64,000 nt of DNA, taken from positions 7,068,001 through 7,132,000 of the forward strand of contig JBHGNT010000010.1 of assembly GCA_043228905.1 (NCBI GenBank). Reading direction: 5' to 3'. Position numbers and translations under genes: made by a program. Under the pieces are notes generated by a model, which searched no databases, was not told the DNA's origin, and saw only the letters and a list, made by a program, of their open reading frames with translations. Positions 46,727 to 58,324 of the stretch are shown here, one piece after another. How positions within the stretch are numbered: the first letter of the stretch is position 1; each line of letters begins with the position of its first letter. This DNA is from Azolla caroliniana. Lineage: Eukaryota; Polypodiophyta.

Positions 46727-48600
46727 TCACTCATCCTCCGTTGATCTATCGTCTAGCAGGTCCCCGTCCGGCTCCTCAGCCTCGTCGGCTTCCGCTTCCG
46801 TCTTGTGCCACTTCTTGAAACCCTTGATCTGTTTTCCCGTAATCGGCACTGCGATCCTTGTTCCATGTAGTTCAGCCAAGTGGTATATTGTGTTGTCGTT
46901 GGCGCTCACCACCACATACAACCCAAATCACCCCCTCACAAATTTTTGGGCCGATCGGTGCTGGTTGTCGAAGCTGCTGCCGTAAACAAGCACCCAATCG
47001 CCTTCCTCGATCTTCTTCGGTCAGAGTCGGTGCATCTAGTCAAACCAGCCCTTGTTCTTCTTCCTCGCCTCTTCCACCCTCATTGTTGCTTGTTCCACAT
47101 CCTCTGGTCTTCACTCTAGTTGTCGGATCGGTATCGCTAGAAGTTCCTCTTGACTCACCTCGTCTGACCAGTCGATCGTCATCCATGAAGCCATCGTCCG
47201 CTCCACCAGCATGATCAGCTTCTGTCTGAACATGAGCTCGGTTGGCATATATTCGGTCACCGAACTATGCGTAGTTCGGTCCGCCCATAACGCGGAAGGT
47301 AGAAGTCTTGGTCAATTTCCGATTCACCCATCACATGCTCGCACTATCGCTTTGACGATCGGACCGTGACCGTGCTAGACCTTCCCATTGGCTTCCGGAT
47401 TGTATGTCGTTGTGAGGGAAAGCTTAACCCCTAGTCGGTCAAATAGCTCCTCGGCTTCTCACACGTCCAACTCCCCTCGGTCAGCTACTATTTTCTTGAC
47501 ACACATGTACCGGCAAATCACGTCTTCGATCAGGAACCGTTATACAACCGCGGTCGTTTTGTTTGTTAATGCTCGACCCTCCACCTGGTTCATCAGGTCC
47601 TCTCATGCAAGCACTAGGTACCGCATCTACCCAACCCCCATTGGCATTGTCACTAAGTCCACCATCCATTTGAAGTGAATGGTCGGCGGGGAGGTTGGGT
47701 GCAACTCATCATGGTGCCGAATTCCGGAATGTACCTAGTAACTCTCGCATGTCGTCACGAAGTGGTGCACGTCACGATACATCCCCGGCCACCAGTACCC
47801 GGACGTTCAGGCATGCTCCATGAAGCTCTTCAGTTGTGTAGGTCGCCGCGTGTATCTTTCAATCGTGCTTCTTGTTGATCGGTCACTTGCCGTTCTTATA
47901 GAAGTCCATCAACATCAAGTTTATTTCTAATTCGTGGTCGATCAGTGCCACCACCGACTCCTTTACGTCCCCGATGCGGACAGGGGTCTCCGTTGTCTCT
48001 CTTGCCCAGTGTGGCTTCATGTAGTGACTATTGGGAAACTCTTGTTTCCATTGCCACCTCTTCGATGTGGGCCGCCTTCACCTCGACCAACTTCTCCTGC
48101 TCCGGCTCCGTTGAGAGCCGCTTTCTCTTCACGATGTCAATGATTGAGTCGTGGAACTTTTTCTTTGCGATTCCCAGCACTTCTCTTAACGAGAGTTCCA
48201 CCCTATTGTCGAGGATCCGCTCCTTTAAGACCTTCCGCAAGTCTGTTGTCTTCTCGATCTCCGAGCTCAACCGGAAGCTTGGGAACTTCATTTTCTCTTT
48301 CTCTTGCGAGCCAGCAAGACCCAGTAATTTTTCTTTGGTCCGCTTCGGGTGTCATATCGGTTGGAGGGATAAGCCCCTCAAGCCTTCCCAACCCGCTTGT
48401 CTTCAATCAGAACCTCGTAGTTCTAGCACGTGGCTTCCACGAAGCCGGTTTTCTCCTCCATGGGATCGCTCCAACCGGTGACCTCTCAGAGAAGCCTTCC
48501 ATTATAACCAACCAAAATCCGGTGCCCTTTTCTTTGCCTAACCGAATGCCGACCGAGGACGAGTATTGGATGGCCTCAACATGTCGTGTTGCAGATTCAC
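46727..48600 (-). pseudogene. Element M protease joined to integrase, reverse transcriptase deleted
   Basis: Around 48290-47880: ILDNRVELSLREVLGIAKKK, then a retropepsin-like ALIDHELEINLM and FYKNGK. At about 47820 the frame passes from ELHGACLNVRV straight into GYWWPGMYRDVHHFVTTC, the integrase zinc-binding start. Integrase follows (KKIVADRGELD, TTTYNPEANGKV, LWADRTT), and the pol tail HLAELHGTRIAVPITGKQ ends at 46727. Reverse transcriptase and RNase H are absent. Several stops and frameshifts are present. Confidence 0.7.
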
Positions 48601-48611
48601 CCTAGGTGGAA

Positions 48612-48991
48612 TGTGTCATGAACATCATGGCTTCACCTAGACTTGAACCCAAGACCTTGTAATATATAATCAAAAACCCAACCATTAAGATAGCCTATTG
48701 TCATATAAAATAATAAAAGCTGACTTTTTGTAATATATTGATTATAATTGTCAAAACTCTAGAACATTCTAGAATATCCTAGAACATCTTAGAATATTCT
48801 AGGTCTAGAACATTCTAGAACATTATAGAAATCTCTAGGTTATTCTATCTTGAGCTCTCATCGCCTATCTTGTATCCATTGTCATTCTATCTTAATAGAT
48901 CCATTCTTCTCTTATCATTTCGTTCCTTTCTTCTTGTGTTCTCTTTATATCCTTCTTCCATCACTCTAGCTTTTACTCTTGGTTTCTAACA
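48612..48991 (+). repeat. Gypsy element L LTR, copy 1, rich in heat-shock elements
   Basis: About 380 bp ending GGTTTCTAACA, upstream of a gag ATG at 49044. At 48762-48774 and 48808-48820 it has GAACATTCTAGAA, matching the heat-shock element GAAnnTTCnnGAA, with further GAA/TTC arrays between. From about 48808 it is duplicated at 54347. The 5' end is approximate. Confidence 0.6.
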
Positions 48992-49043
48992 ATTTGATTC
49001 GAATTCTCTCGCCTTTATCCTATTCTATAAACATTAGGAAACC

Positions 49044-49127
49044 ATGGTTGCTAGCAACTTACACGAAAATCTCGCCCTTGTTGTGAAAATGGAGAATCTG
49101 AAAACCAAGTTTGCATCGCTTGAATTA
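49044..49127 (+). pseudogene. Element L gag start, copy 1, cut by K
   Basis: The ATG at 49044 opens MVASNLHENLALVVKMENLK and continues to the GAATTA where element K begins. The uninterrupted equivalent is at 54587. Confidence 0.75.
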
Positions 49128-49510
49128 TGTTGAGATACAAGCTCAACATTGGCTGGATCGGTGCGTAAACCAGTGCGCAACAAGAGGCCGGATCGGTGTG
49201 GAAACCGGGAGGGAATATATTTGAACAGATATTCCGCGAGGGAATATATTTGGGAGTTAGTGTAGGTGCTCCGTTATGAGCATTGAAGTACATGTCAGTA
49301 CTTATATCAATCCATATGGACGTGTATAAAAGTGCTCCCTGAGCACATCCTATGTATAGAGAGTTTTTACACATTATTTTGAATTTAGTTTTCTTCTGTG
49401 TGTTTTTCCCTCTCTATCTCTCCGGCATACATCATGTCGTAAGCTCTCCATTAAACCTGTTGTTTCCTTCTGTTGGTATTCAGTGTGTCATATAGCTTCC
49501 GCACGTTACA
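49128..49510 (+). repeat. Element K 5' LTR
   Basis: About 383 bp ending ACGTTACA. A T-run precedes the primer-binding site TGGTATTAGAG (49519). A GTGTATAAAAGTGC TATA box lies at about 49322. Confidence 0.8.
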
Positions 49511-49617
49511 TTTTTTTATGGTATTAGAGTGCGAGGGTTGAGAACTTCTGCAGGCGACTTTTGCTTGAAACACACATAAAAAAAAACCTAATCTCGGTGA
49601 ACAACAAAAAGGAAAAA

Positions 49618-52600
49618 ATGGATAGAGGTATGGCTAGTTTGCTTCCAACTGAGAAGCTCGACAAAAGTAACTACGCATCTTGGTTGTACAAGATGTACCA
49701 ATACCTACTCGGACATAGATATTGGAGCTATGTCGATGGAGCGAATGATGCAGCACCCGAATCGACACACAAAGACTTCCTAGCCTGGGAACAGTCGGCG
49801 AGTAGAGTTCTTTACTGCTTCGCGTCCTGTGTGAGCAAACAGCTCTTGAGCTACATTCAGGATGCAAGAACGCCGAAGGATGCTTGGGGAAATCTGAAAA
49901 ATATTTTCGCCGCAAGCACCACAGCCAAGAAGCTCCAACTCCGACAGGAGTTGAGCAATGTGTGTCAACGCGACATGACGATGGCTGACTACACCTCCAA
50001 GATAAAGGATATCTGCGACTCCCTCACCTCGATTGATGTGAACGTTGAGGAGGGCGAAATGGTGCAGATCTGCCTCAGAGGATTGGCGTCGAACTTCGGA
50101 GCATTCCGAACTACTATTTGAGCAAGGGAGAATACGTCGTCGTTTTTCGACTTGCAGTCGATGCTCCTTGTAGAGGAGAATCACGCAGGTGCGTTGACAA
50201 GTACGCACGCTGACAGCAAGATGTTGTACACGGAGGGAGATAGGCCCCATGGTCGTGGTGGACGAGGCGAGTCGGTGCGCAATGGAGGCGGACGACGGGA
50301 GCAAGGAAGAAGGCATCGTGGTGATGCCGACAGCAATTCCGGACCCTCCAGAAGTAGGGGGAGTCGAGGAGGTGACGAGAACTGACAAGGGAAACACGCC
50401 GCGGAATGTTGGTATTGTGGCAAGAAAGGCCACAAGGAGAGCGAGTGTTGGAAGAAGCGTGCTGATTCGGAGAAAACCGGATCCGGATCCGGACCAACCA
50501 AACAAGGAAATCGGTAGTGGACACACTACGCCAAAGGATCCGAAAAAGTCGGAAAGGGGGCAGCCTTTGTGACAAGACACGAAGTGAACTCGATGAAGAA
50601 GATCACCCCAAAATCGGACGAAGTGTGGTACGTTGAGTCCGGAGCGTCAAACCATATGATGAACCATAAAGAGTGGTTCTCATATATGGAAAAACCGGAA
50701 CAACCGGGAGTAGTTGCAATAGGAGATGACACTCCGCATCCGATCGTACATGTCGGTGAAGTTCCCCTCAGCCACGTCAGGCAAAAACGGAAGCTAATGA
50801 ACGTGTTACACGTCCCGACAATTACGAAGAATCTGGTGTCGGTCGAACAGATCGTCAACCAAGGGATGCAAGTCCGGTTCACGCATCTCGGGTGCTTCAT
50901 CGAGGAAGAAAGCCAACTTATTGCGCAAGGGCACAGAGATGGGAGGATGTTCATCCTCGACACCAATGACGTTGGCACCGCCATGTTCGTAAAAGGGCAA
51001 AAAATCGAGTCAGATATCGACTTGTGGGATAAGCGGATAAGCCACGTCAACTACCAAAGGTTTTAGGACCTACAATCGAAACAAGTTGTGTTCGGATTGC
51101 CGAAATTCAATTGTCGAAAGGCCCAAATTTGTGAAGCCTGCCAGCTAGGGAAGCAACACCGACTTCCTTTCCCCAACGAGCGTAATCAGAGCCGAAATAA
51201 GCTCGACTTCATACATTCAGATGTATGGGGACCGGCACAGAACGTGAGTCTTGGCAGGCGTTGATATTTCTTCTCCTTCATCGACGACTACACCCAGCAC
51301 ACATGGATCTAACTCATCGAGTGAAGTCTTCGACTGTTTCCGGAACCTCAAAAATCTTGTCGAAAGGTAAACAGGGAGGAAGGTCAAGTGCATGCGGTCG
51401 GATGGTGGAAAAGAGTACTTTTCCAGCCAATTCAACAGTTATCTACAACAAATGGGAATTCGGTGCGAATTCAGTTGCAGGTATACGCCGGAGCAAAACG
51501 GCATAGCCGAAAGGAAGAATCGGTCGGTTGTGGAAGCAGCGCGGGCAATGCTGGAAGAAAAGAGCATGTCCAAGTTCTATTGGGCTGAAGCGGTCCGAAC
51601 CGTGGTCTACATCCAAAATCAGATCGGCGAAAAAGTGTTGGCACATGAGCTATATTTCGGAAGGAAGTCGAATCTACGACACTTGAGGGTTTTTGGCAGC
51701 ATCGCGTATGTGCATGTGTCGAAGGGGAAGTGAAGGAAGTTGGATGCAAAAGCCGAGAATCTACGACACTTGAGGGTTTTCGGTAGCATCGTGTATGTGC
51801 ATGTGCCGAAGGAGAAGTGGAGGAAGCTGGACGCAAAAGCTGAGAAGTGTATCTTGGTTGGTTACTCGGACAAACAGAAGGGTTATAAGTGTTATAACCC
51901 CCAAACCAAACAAGCTCGCGTAAGTCGCGATGTCGTGTTTGATGAGTTTGCGTCTTGGTATTTGCCTCCGACTCTGGACCTCAGCTCCAATCCGAGTTCT
52001 GAAAATGAGGTTAGAGAGACGGAGATGCCCCTTGATGAACACAAAGTTGGAACTCCTAAAGAGAGTCCGATCTCATTTCGGCTAAGTGGACCGAATGAGC
52101 GACTGAGTCAGTTTGACCAATCAAATGAAGAGCCGGCAAGTAGTGGAGACTCGGTTGTGCATTCCCAACGCAAGAAGCCGTAGAGACGTCTTACGCGCAA
52201 AGAAAAGGGAAAGAAGAAGATGCCGGAGTACGGCATGGATAGGAACGAGTCGGATCGACTCGAATCCGACTCCAAGAAGAGCGATAACAGGCCTTCAAGA
52301 GCGAAGCCCGCGTTGGCCAGAATGGCCTCAACATCAGCTAATGCACAATTACGCCAATCTACCCGCCAGAAGAACCCTGTTGTGTGTTTGGATACAACGA
52401 GTACATGGCGCATCACTATGCGTACATGACACGCGTAGCGGAAGTGCGTGAGCCGTAGAGCTACGTAGAAGCGGCAAATGACGCAAATTGGCGTGCCACC
52501 ATGGAGGAAGAGATGAACGCACTTGCGGCGAATGAAACCTGGGACCTGGTTGACCCCCCCAAGGGTGTAAAGCCGATTTGCTACAGGTGGGTGTACAAGG

Positions 52601-54260
52601 TCAAGTACAACACCGACGGCTCGATCAACCGATACAAGGCCCGGTTAGTAGCAAAAGGCTACGCGCGGCAACAAGGCATCGATTATGATGAGACATTTGC
52701 GCCGACTGCGAAGATGACGATCGTCCGTGTTTTGCTTGCAGTAGTTGCGGCGAAGGGGTGACACCTACATCAGATGGATGTAAAGAATGCGTTCCTGCAA
52801 TGCGAGCTTGAGGAACAAGTGTACATGATAAAGCCCCTTGGATTTCACTCCGGAACGAGCACTTCGGTGGTATGCCAGTTGAAGAAGTTCCTTTACGGAC
52901 TAAAGCAAGCCCCGCGTGCCTGGAACGCGAAGATCACGCAACGGTTGTGTCGGATGGGATTTGCGACGTCCAAATCGGACTCTTCATTGTTTGTCCGGCA
53001 AGGTTGACTTTGCCCGGTTAGTATTTTACTTTATGTTGATGACTTGGTCATCGCCAACGTCGACCTAGGTGAAATTGACTGTGTAAAGCTCTAGCTTGCG
53101 GCATCATTTGATATGAAGGACCTGGGGGACCTTCATTACTTTCTCGGGATCGACGTGATCTGTACCCCCGAAGGCATACTGATCAGCCGGCATTACGCAT
53201 TGAGTATGCTCTTCAAGTTCGGGATGACAGACTGTAAGTCTTTCTCAACTCCTCTTGATAGAACCGTGAAGCTTCGCCCCGACTCCGAAAAAGGTTCCGA
53301 CAAATTGTCGGAAGCCTCATATACTTGACTATCACCCGGCCGGACCTCGATTACCAGGTCGGCTTGATTAGTCAGTCCATGGCGCGACCAACCGAGGAGC
53401 ACCTTCAGTGCGCGCAACGCGTACTCAGGTACATCAGTGGCACTAAGGACCAGGGGCTACTATATCGGACCGGTACTGTCGCGCAACTAGTCAGCTATAC
53501 AGATGCCAATTGGGCCGAAATGTCAGTGATTGCCGATCCACATCCGGATTCGCGTTCTCCCTTGGGAGCGCCGCGATCGCGTGGAGTAGCAAGAAGCATC
53601 CGATAGTTGCATTGTCGAGCACAGAGGCTGAGTATCGAGGAGCGGTTGTCGCAACATGCGAAGCCATATGGCTAAAGCGGCTACTTAAGGATCTGTAGGT
53701 GGAGATGTCCAATCCGACGACGATCTACCGCGACAACCTCAGCAGCATCCAACTTGCGAAGAACCCCGTCTTCCACGCCCAGACTAAGCACATTGAGGTG
53801 CACTACCACTTTGTCTACGAGCGTGTCCTCTCTAGTGAAGTCGAACTTCAGTATGTTCCAACAAATCGGCTGAACTCCAACATCTTCACCAAGCCCCTTG
53901 GTCTAGACAAGTTGCGGCAATTCTTGGGTGCGCTTGGGTTGCGGCACCTCGACGTGCCGAACTTGAGGGGGAGAGAAGTACCGCAAGACCATAGAAAGGA
54001 GCAGGAAAGGAGCGGAAGGGACCTCGACACCAAATCGGATGATGAATTCGATTTAGTATCAACTAAAGAAGCCGAAGGCGGATCCGCGGAAGAGTCTGGA
54101 CGCGGACGAGAGGGCAACAGCCGATAGAAAGAGCCAGCGCCAGCCAAACATGGGGGAGATGAAGCCAACAAAGGCGAGAAGGCCAAAATTGAGGACGAAT
54201 TGGAAACAACCAATTCAGACAAAAGCGGAGACAAATCGGAGACAGTTGATTCGGCTTGAA
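49618..54260 (+). pseudogene. Element K gag-pol, broken
   Basis: Gag starts at the ATG at 49618 (MDRGMASLLPTEKLDKSNYA). Zinc knuckle CWYCGKKGHKESEC (about 50410), a protease site ESGASNHMM (Asp replaced by Glu, about 50635), HHCC (ACQLGKQH), integrase (HSDVWGP; MRSDGGKEYFSSQ; EQNGIAERKN), reverse transcriptase 52501-53328 with YVDDLVIA (about 53033), and RNase H (STEAEYRG, TKHIEVHYHF, LGLDKLRQF) to about 53950 follow. Breaks include a frameshift near 51320 and stops at 50119, 51064, 52759, 53005 and 53326. A polypurine-like TTGAGGGGGAGAG (53962) is followed by a further 300 bp of Lys/Glu-rich frame. Confidence 0.87.
51671..51844 (+). repeat. 87 bp in-frame tandem duplication in K integrase
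   Basis: 51671-51757 and 51758-51844 both encode NLRHLRVFGSI-YVHV... and differ at about nine positions. The first unit carries a TGA where the second has TGG. The duplication adds 29 codons to the integrase C-terminal region. Confidence 0.9.
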
Positions 54261-54346
54261 TGTTTGATTCGGAGATGCCAAATCAACTGAAGGGCAAGCG
54301 GAAGAAAGGGCAGCCGAAGAGGCGCCAACACTCGCTCTCCTTGTGG

Positions 54347-57180
54347 CCTAGAACATTCTAGAACATTATAGAAATCTCTAGGCTATTCTATCTTGAGCTC
54401 TCATCGCCTATCTTGTATCCATTCTCATTCTATCTTAATAGATCCATTATTCTCTTATCATTTCGTTCCTTTCTTCTTGTGTTCTCTTTATATCCTTCTT
54501 CCATCACTCTATCTTTTACTCTTAGTTTCTAACAATTTGATTCGAATTCTCTCACATTTATCCTATTCTATAAACATTAGGAAACCATGGTTACTAGCAA
54601 CTCACAAGAAAATCTCGCCCTTGTTGCAGAAATGGAGAATCTTAAAACCAAGTTTGCATCGCTTGAATTAGAGAATCATCATCTACTTGAAGATCTACAA
54701 AAGGTTACTATGGAGAAGCAACAACAACAAGAGGAGTTTACACGGCGGGTTCAATAATTAGAGTCGACAATTGTAGTTTTACAACAACAAAGAGTAGAAG
54801 GCCAAGGAATTATTAAGGAGCCCAAAATCAACCTCCCAACCAAATTTGATGGTTCGAGGGCGCATTTCCAGGGTTTCTTAATTCAAGTACAACTAGTAAT
54901 TCAAATGCATCTCGCGCATTATCTGACGGATGCATCATGAGTCGAGTTAATGGGTACCTTATTGACTGGCATAGCATTATTGTGGTTTGCTCCATTACTA
55001 GAGACAAATTCTCCTCTACTAAATAACTTTGAGGAATTTATCAAAGAGTTTAAGGCTTGCTTCAAAGATACAGATGGTGCAAGAACAACAATCAACAAGA
55101 TTTGTACACTACGTCAAGGCGATCAGACAACATCAACATATGCGACCAATTTTCATCTCATTGCAAGTGATATTCCTTCGAATGGACAAGCCTAATGGAG
55201 CAATTTCGTTCTGACCTTCGTAGTGATGTGAAAGACTTACTCCTTCCTTTCCCCGAGGATCCAAAATCACTTATAGAAGCTATATGGTGTGATAATCACC
55301 TTTTTATCGTCGATGTGAGTGACAACAACAAATAGCAAGATTGACAAGATTCACACCGACTTATGCATCAGTAATGGCGCAATCATCTCCAAGAAAAACA
55401 TATAGCCACATCCCAACTCCAAGGCAAACATGTCATCCTGTCCCAATGGATAGTCCTACACCCATGGAGATTGATATGATCAAGCAACGAGGACCGTTGT
55501 CAAACAAAGAGAAGCAACAACGTCGAGCAAACCGTTTGTGCTTATATTGTGGAGGTCCAAGACATATAGTCATTCATTGCCCATGCAAGACGAGACGTCA
55601 AGTAAATCAAATTCACTATGATAATAAAAATGAGTCCCACATTTTAGAAACAACTAGTGGTTCTAATATTATGAATAATCCACCTCTATCTAATAAGTTT
55701 GAAGTCCTAAGCCAATTAGGAGAGGAGTTAAACGAATAAGTCCGGCAAAAATAGGAGTCATTTGGTTGGACAACCCTAGATCGGTACAACCTCGTGTAGG
55801 TTCCATCTTTTCCAAGCATGATAATAAAGTCTTTTCAGCCCAAGTACAAGTTAGAACACCAAGTTGTCAACTTCAGGTCCAAGCTCTCTTAGATACCAGG
55901 GCCAATCCTTTTTTCATGGATAAAGATTTTTCCCAAGAACACCAAATACTCTTGCATAAACTTCTTTGCCCAGTTTCTGTAGTCGCGATTGATGGACGTC
56001 CCATAACTTTCGAGAAGATATTCGAAGAGTCTGAACCAATGCACATACTCTTAGGTGATTGAGGATGTGTAATTTCCTTTAACATAATTTGTAACCCCGA
56101 ACATCCAATTGTCCTCAGTTTGCCATGGTTCAAGCTACATAACCCAGTAATCAATTGGAGGAGGCAGGAAGTTCTATGTCCTCCAGCTGAAAACATCATA
56201 GCCAAGGATCAAACCCAAGATTTTGCTCTTAAAAAATATAGTTCTACCAATGCACCATCTCCTAAACAAGATAATTGTTTTCATCAAATTTCAACCATCA
56301 CATTGCAACAATTATGCCAAGTAAGAGGAAAGGAGGAACTTTTCTTATTTGGAATATTGGTGACTCCTTCTAATGCCACTCAAGGGAATTCAAACATCCA
56401 AATTCCCAAAAAGTATCAAGAATATGTTGTGTTTTCAAAAAAGTCAAAGCTAGTGTACTTCCAAAGCATTAGCCATACGACTGTCCCATTTACCTACAAC
56501 TAGGAAAAGAGCCATTGTGGGGTCCAACCTACAATCTCTTGAGGTTCTTCGAGCATACATTAGAGGAAAATCTTGCACATGGGTTTATTCGACATTCAAA
56601 GGCTCGAGCTAGTGCTCCTATCTTTTTTGTGAAGAAAAAGGACGGCTCACTTTGTTTGGTCATGGACTATCAGGGATTAAATAAAGTCACCATAAGAAAT
56701 AGGCATGCTCTACCTTTACCTTTAATCTCCAAATTGATCACATTGGTTAGGCAAAGCATTTTACAAAATTTGATCTAAGGGGTGCATATAATCTTGTTAG
56801 AATTCGACTGGGAGATGAGTGGAAAACTACATTTCATGCTCAATACTGTCATTTCAAGGATACAATCAGTTTTTCAAGCTCACAAATGCACCCATAGTTT
56901 TTCAACATATGGAAAATGACATTTTCTAGGATTTTCTAGATATCTTTCTCATCATCTATTTAGATGATTTGTTGATTTACTCTAAAACTCAAGAAGAGCA
57001 TGATATACATGTGCGAAAAGTACTTGATCACCTAAGAAAGTATGGTCATTATGCCAACTTGAGAAGTGTAGTTTTGACTCCAAACAAGTCGAATTCTTGG
57101 GTTATACTATTTCATCCAAGGGTATCTTCATGGATCCAACAAAAGTCCAAACAATATTAGAATTGCAACCCCCACATATC
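54347..57180 (+). mobile_element. Gypsy element L, copy 2: partial LTR, gag, protease, truncated reverse transcriptase
   Basis: It begins inside the LTR (match to 48808 onward) with one complete heat-shock element at 54351-54363. The LTR end is about 54534. It is truncated in reverse transcriptase at about 57175, with no integrase or 3' LTR. Confidence 0.8.
54587..57175 (+). pseudogene. Element L gag-protease-reverse transcriptase, broken
   Basis: The ATG at 54587 (MVTSNSQENLALVAEMENLK) leads into a coiled-coil-like start and gypsy gag core (FDGSRAHFQGFLIQ; LRQGDQTTSTYATNF). A zinc knuckle CLYCGGPRHIVIHC lies at about 55540 and a degenerate protease LLDTRANPFF at about 55895. Reverse transcriptase ([39 protein letters not shown]) continues to IIYLDDLLIYS at about 56955 and is lost at about 57175. 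Stops and frameshifts occur at 54757, 54940, 55195, 56501 and 56778. Confidence 0.8.
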
Positions 57181-58320
57181 TGTCTGATATCCTATATCTA
57201 GCTCCATGTCAAGCCAATTGATAGCCGACTCTTTTGTTGATCGACTCCCAACTAATCTGACTCTCTAACTCATCTCATTCGAAGGAACCAATTATCCCAA
57301 CACTAAGTAGGTTTTTTAGCTAATATTTATTGAGAAAATCTTAAAGATACATATTTTTTATTATGGGGATGAAAATATTACCATTTATGGTGCACATTCT
57401 TGTCGGTCTTTAATTGAGATTACATTCTCATAATCCCTAAAATTGTCAAAATATGCAAATTACATGCATTTTTTGCATAGTTAATTAGTTATGTCAAGGA
57501 CACAATTAATTGTTCCCTTTCCCATGCTTTCACCCACTCAACTAAAAGTAACATTCACATCGACTCCCATCTTAGCTCATATTTGATCCCAAAAACCCAT
57601 TTACCATTGAGGTGGGTGCGCATCAGACTTTGCATTGGGGAGTATCCCCAATCTTTTGCCCATAATCTGCAAATCCAGCAACGCAAAGCTATGCATTTCA
57701 TTTCAATTTGAAGCAAAATAATTTTGATGATATATTTGTTAGTCCTATAAACATCATGCTCTACACTTATGAACACAATGCAACACAATTCACCTATATT
57801 GATAAATTCTATGCAAGTTACAAATATCACATCCTTCCATATCACCATAATTTATGTTTATTGGATACCATCATTCAGCCAATGCACATTGACTATAAGT
57901 AAATCTTTACAATCAAAGAAGATTTGTCGACTAATAATAATGATGATGATGATGAATACACATGCAAGGTGACTGCTTTTAGTAGATTTTGCGAACAAAG
58001 CCTAGCAAGTAAAACAAAGGAGTTGCATCCTCTTCAAGTTCACTTGACAAGGTCAAGAAACGTCATAACATTTCAATTAATTTTAATTGCATGTAATTTT
58101 CGGTGCAACGCCAGTCTAATTATCTGCCTATTTATGCAGTGAATAACCCATTGCGGAGGAGTTTATGCATAAATATTAGGTGGCTGCCCAACTTAAGTAA
58201 TAACAAAAAAGTCACCTTGCAAAGGATTTCCTATTCCTCCATTTGATGACAAAGTCACCTTGCAAATGAGTTTACACATGCACTCGCAAAATGACAAATT
58301 GTAAAGTCTTTTTTTCAAAC
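57181..58320. other. Intergenic, no supported gene
   Basis: AT-rich DNA with small ORFs lacking motifs. A GATGATGATGATGA run occurs near 57943. Nothing TE- or gene-like is supported beyond the end of L. Confidence 0.4.
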
Positions 58321-58324
58321 AAAA

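Larger units (their letters stand above)
45776..48611 (-). mobile_element. Ty3/gypsy deletion derivative M (truncated)
   Basis: Minus-strand gypsy with a 3' LTR-like region 45776-46595 (start TGTGGAAGGATGCACACG at 46595, preceded by an ATGGGGG tract) and coding remnants 46727-48600. The 5' LTR and gag start are missing; L's LTR begins at about 48612. It shares the GGACCACCGGGGTC motif and 3' tail with E. Confidence 0.7.
49128..54346 (+). mobile_element. Copia element K, lacking a 3' LTR
   Basis: Its 5' LTR begins TGTTGAGATACAAGCTCAAC at 49128 within L's gag. A full gag-pol follows, and beyond RNase H a charged-coding spacer. At 54346 the sequence passes directly into a second copy of L's LTR, so the 3' LTR and target duplication are missing. 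Confidence 0.85.
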
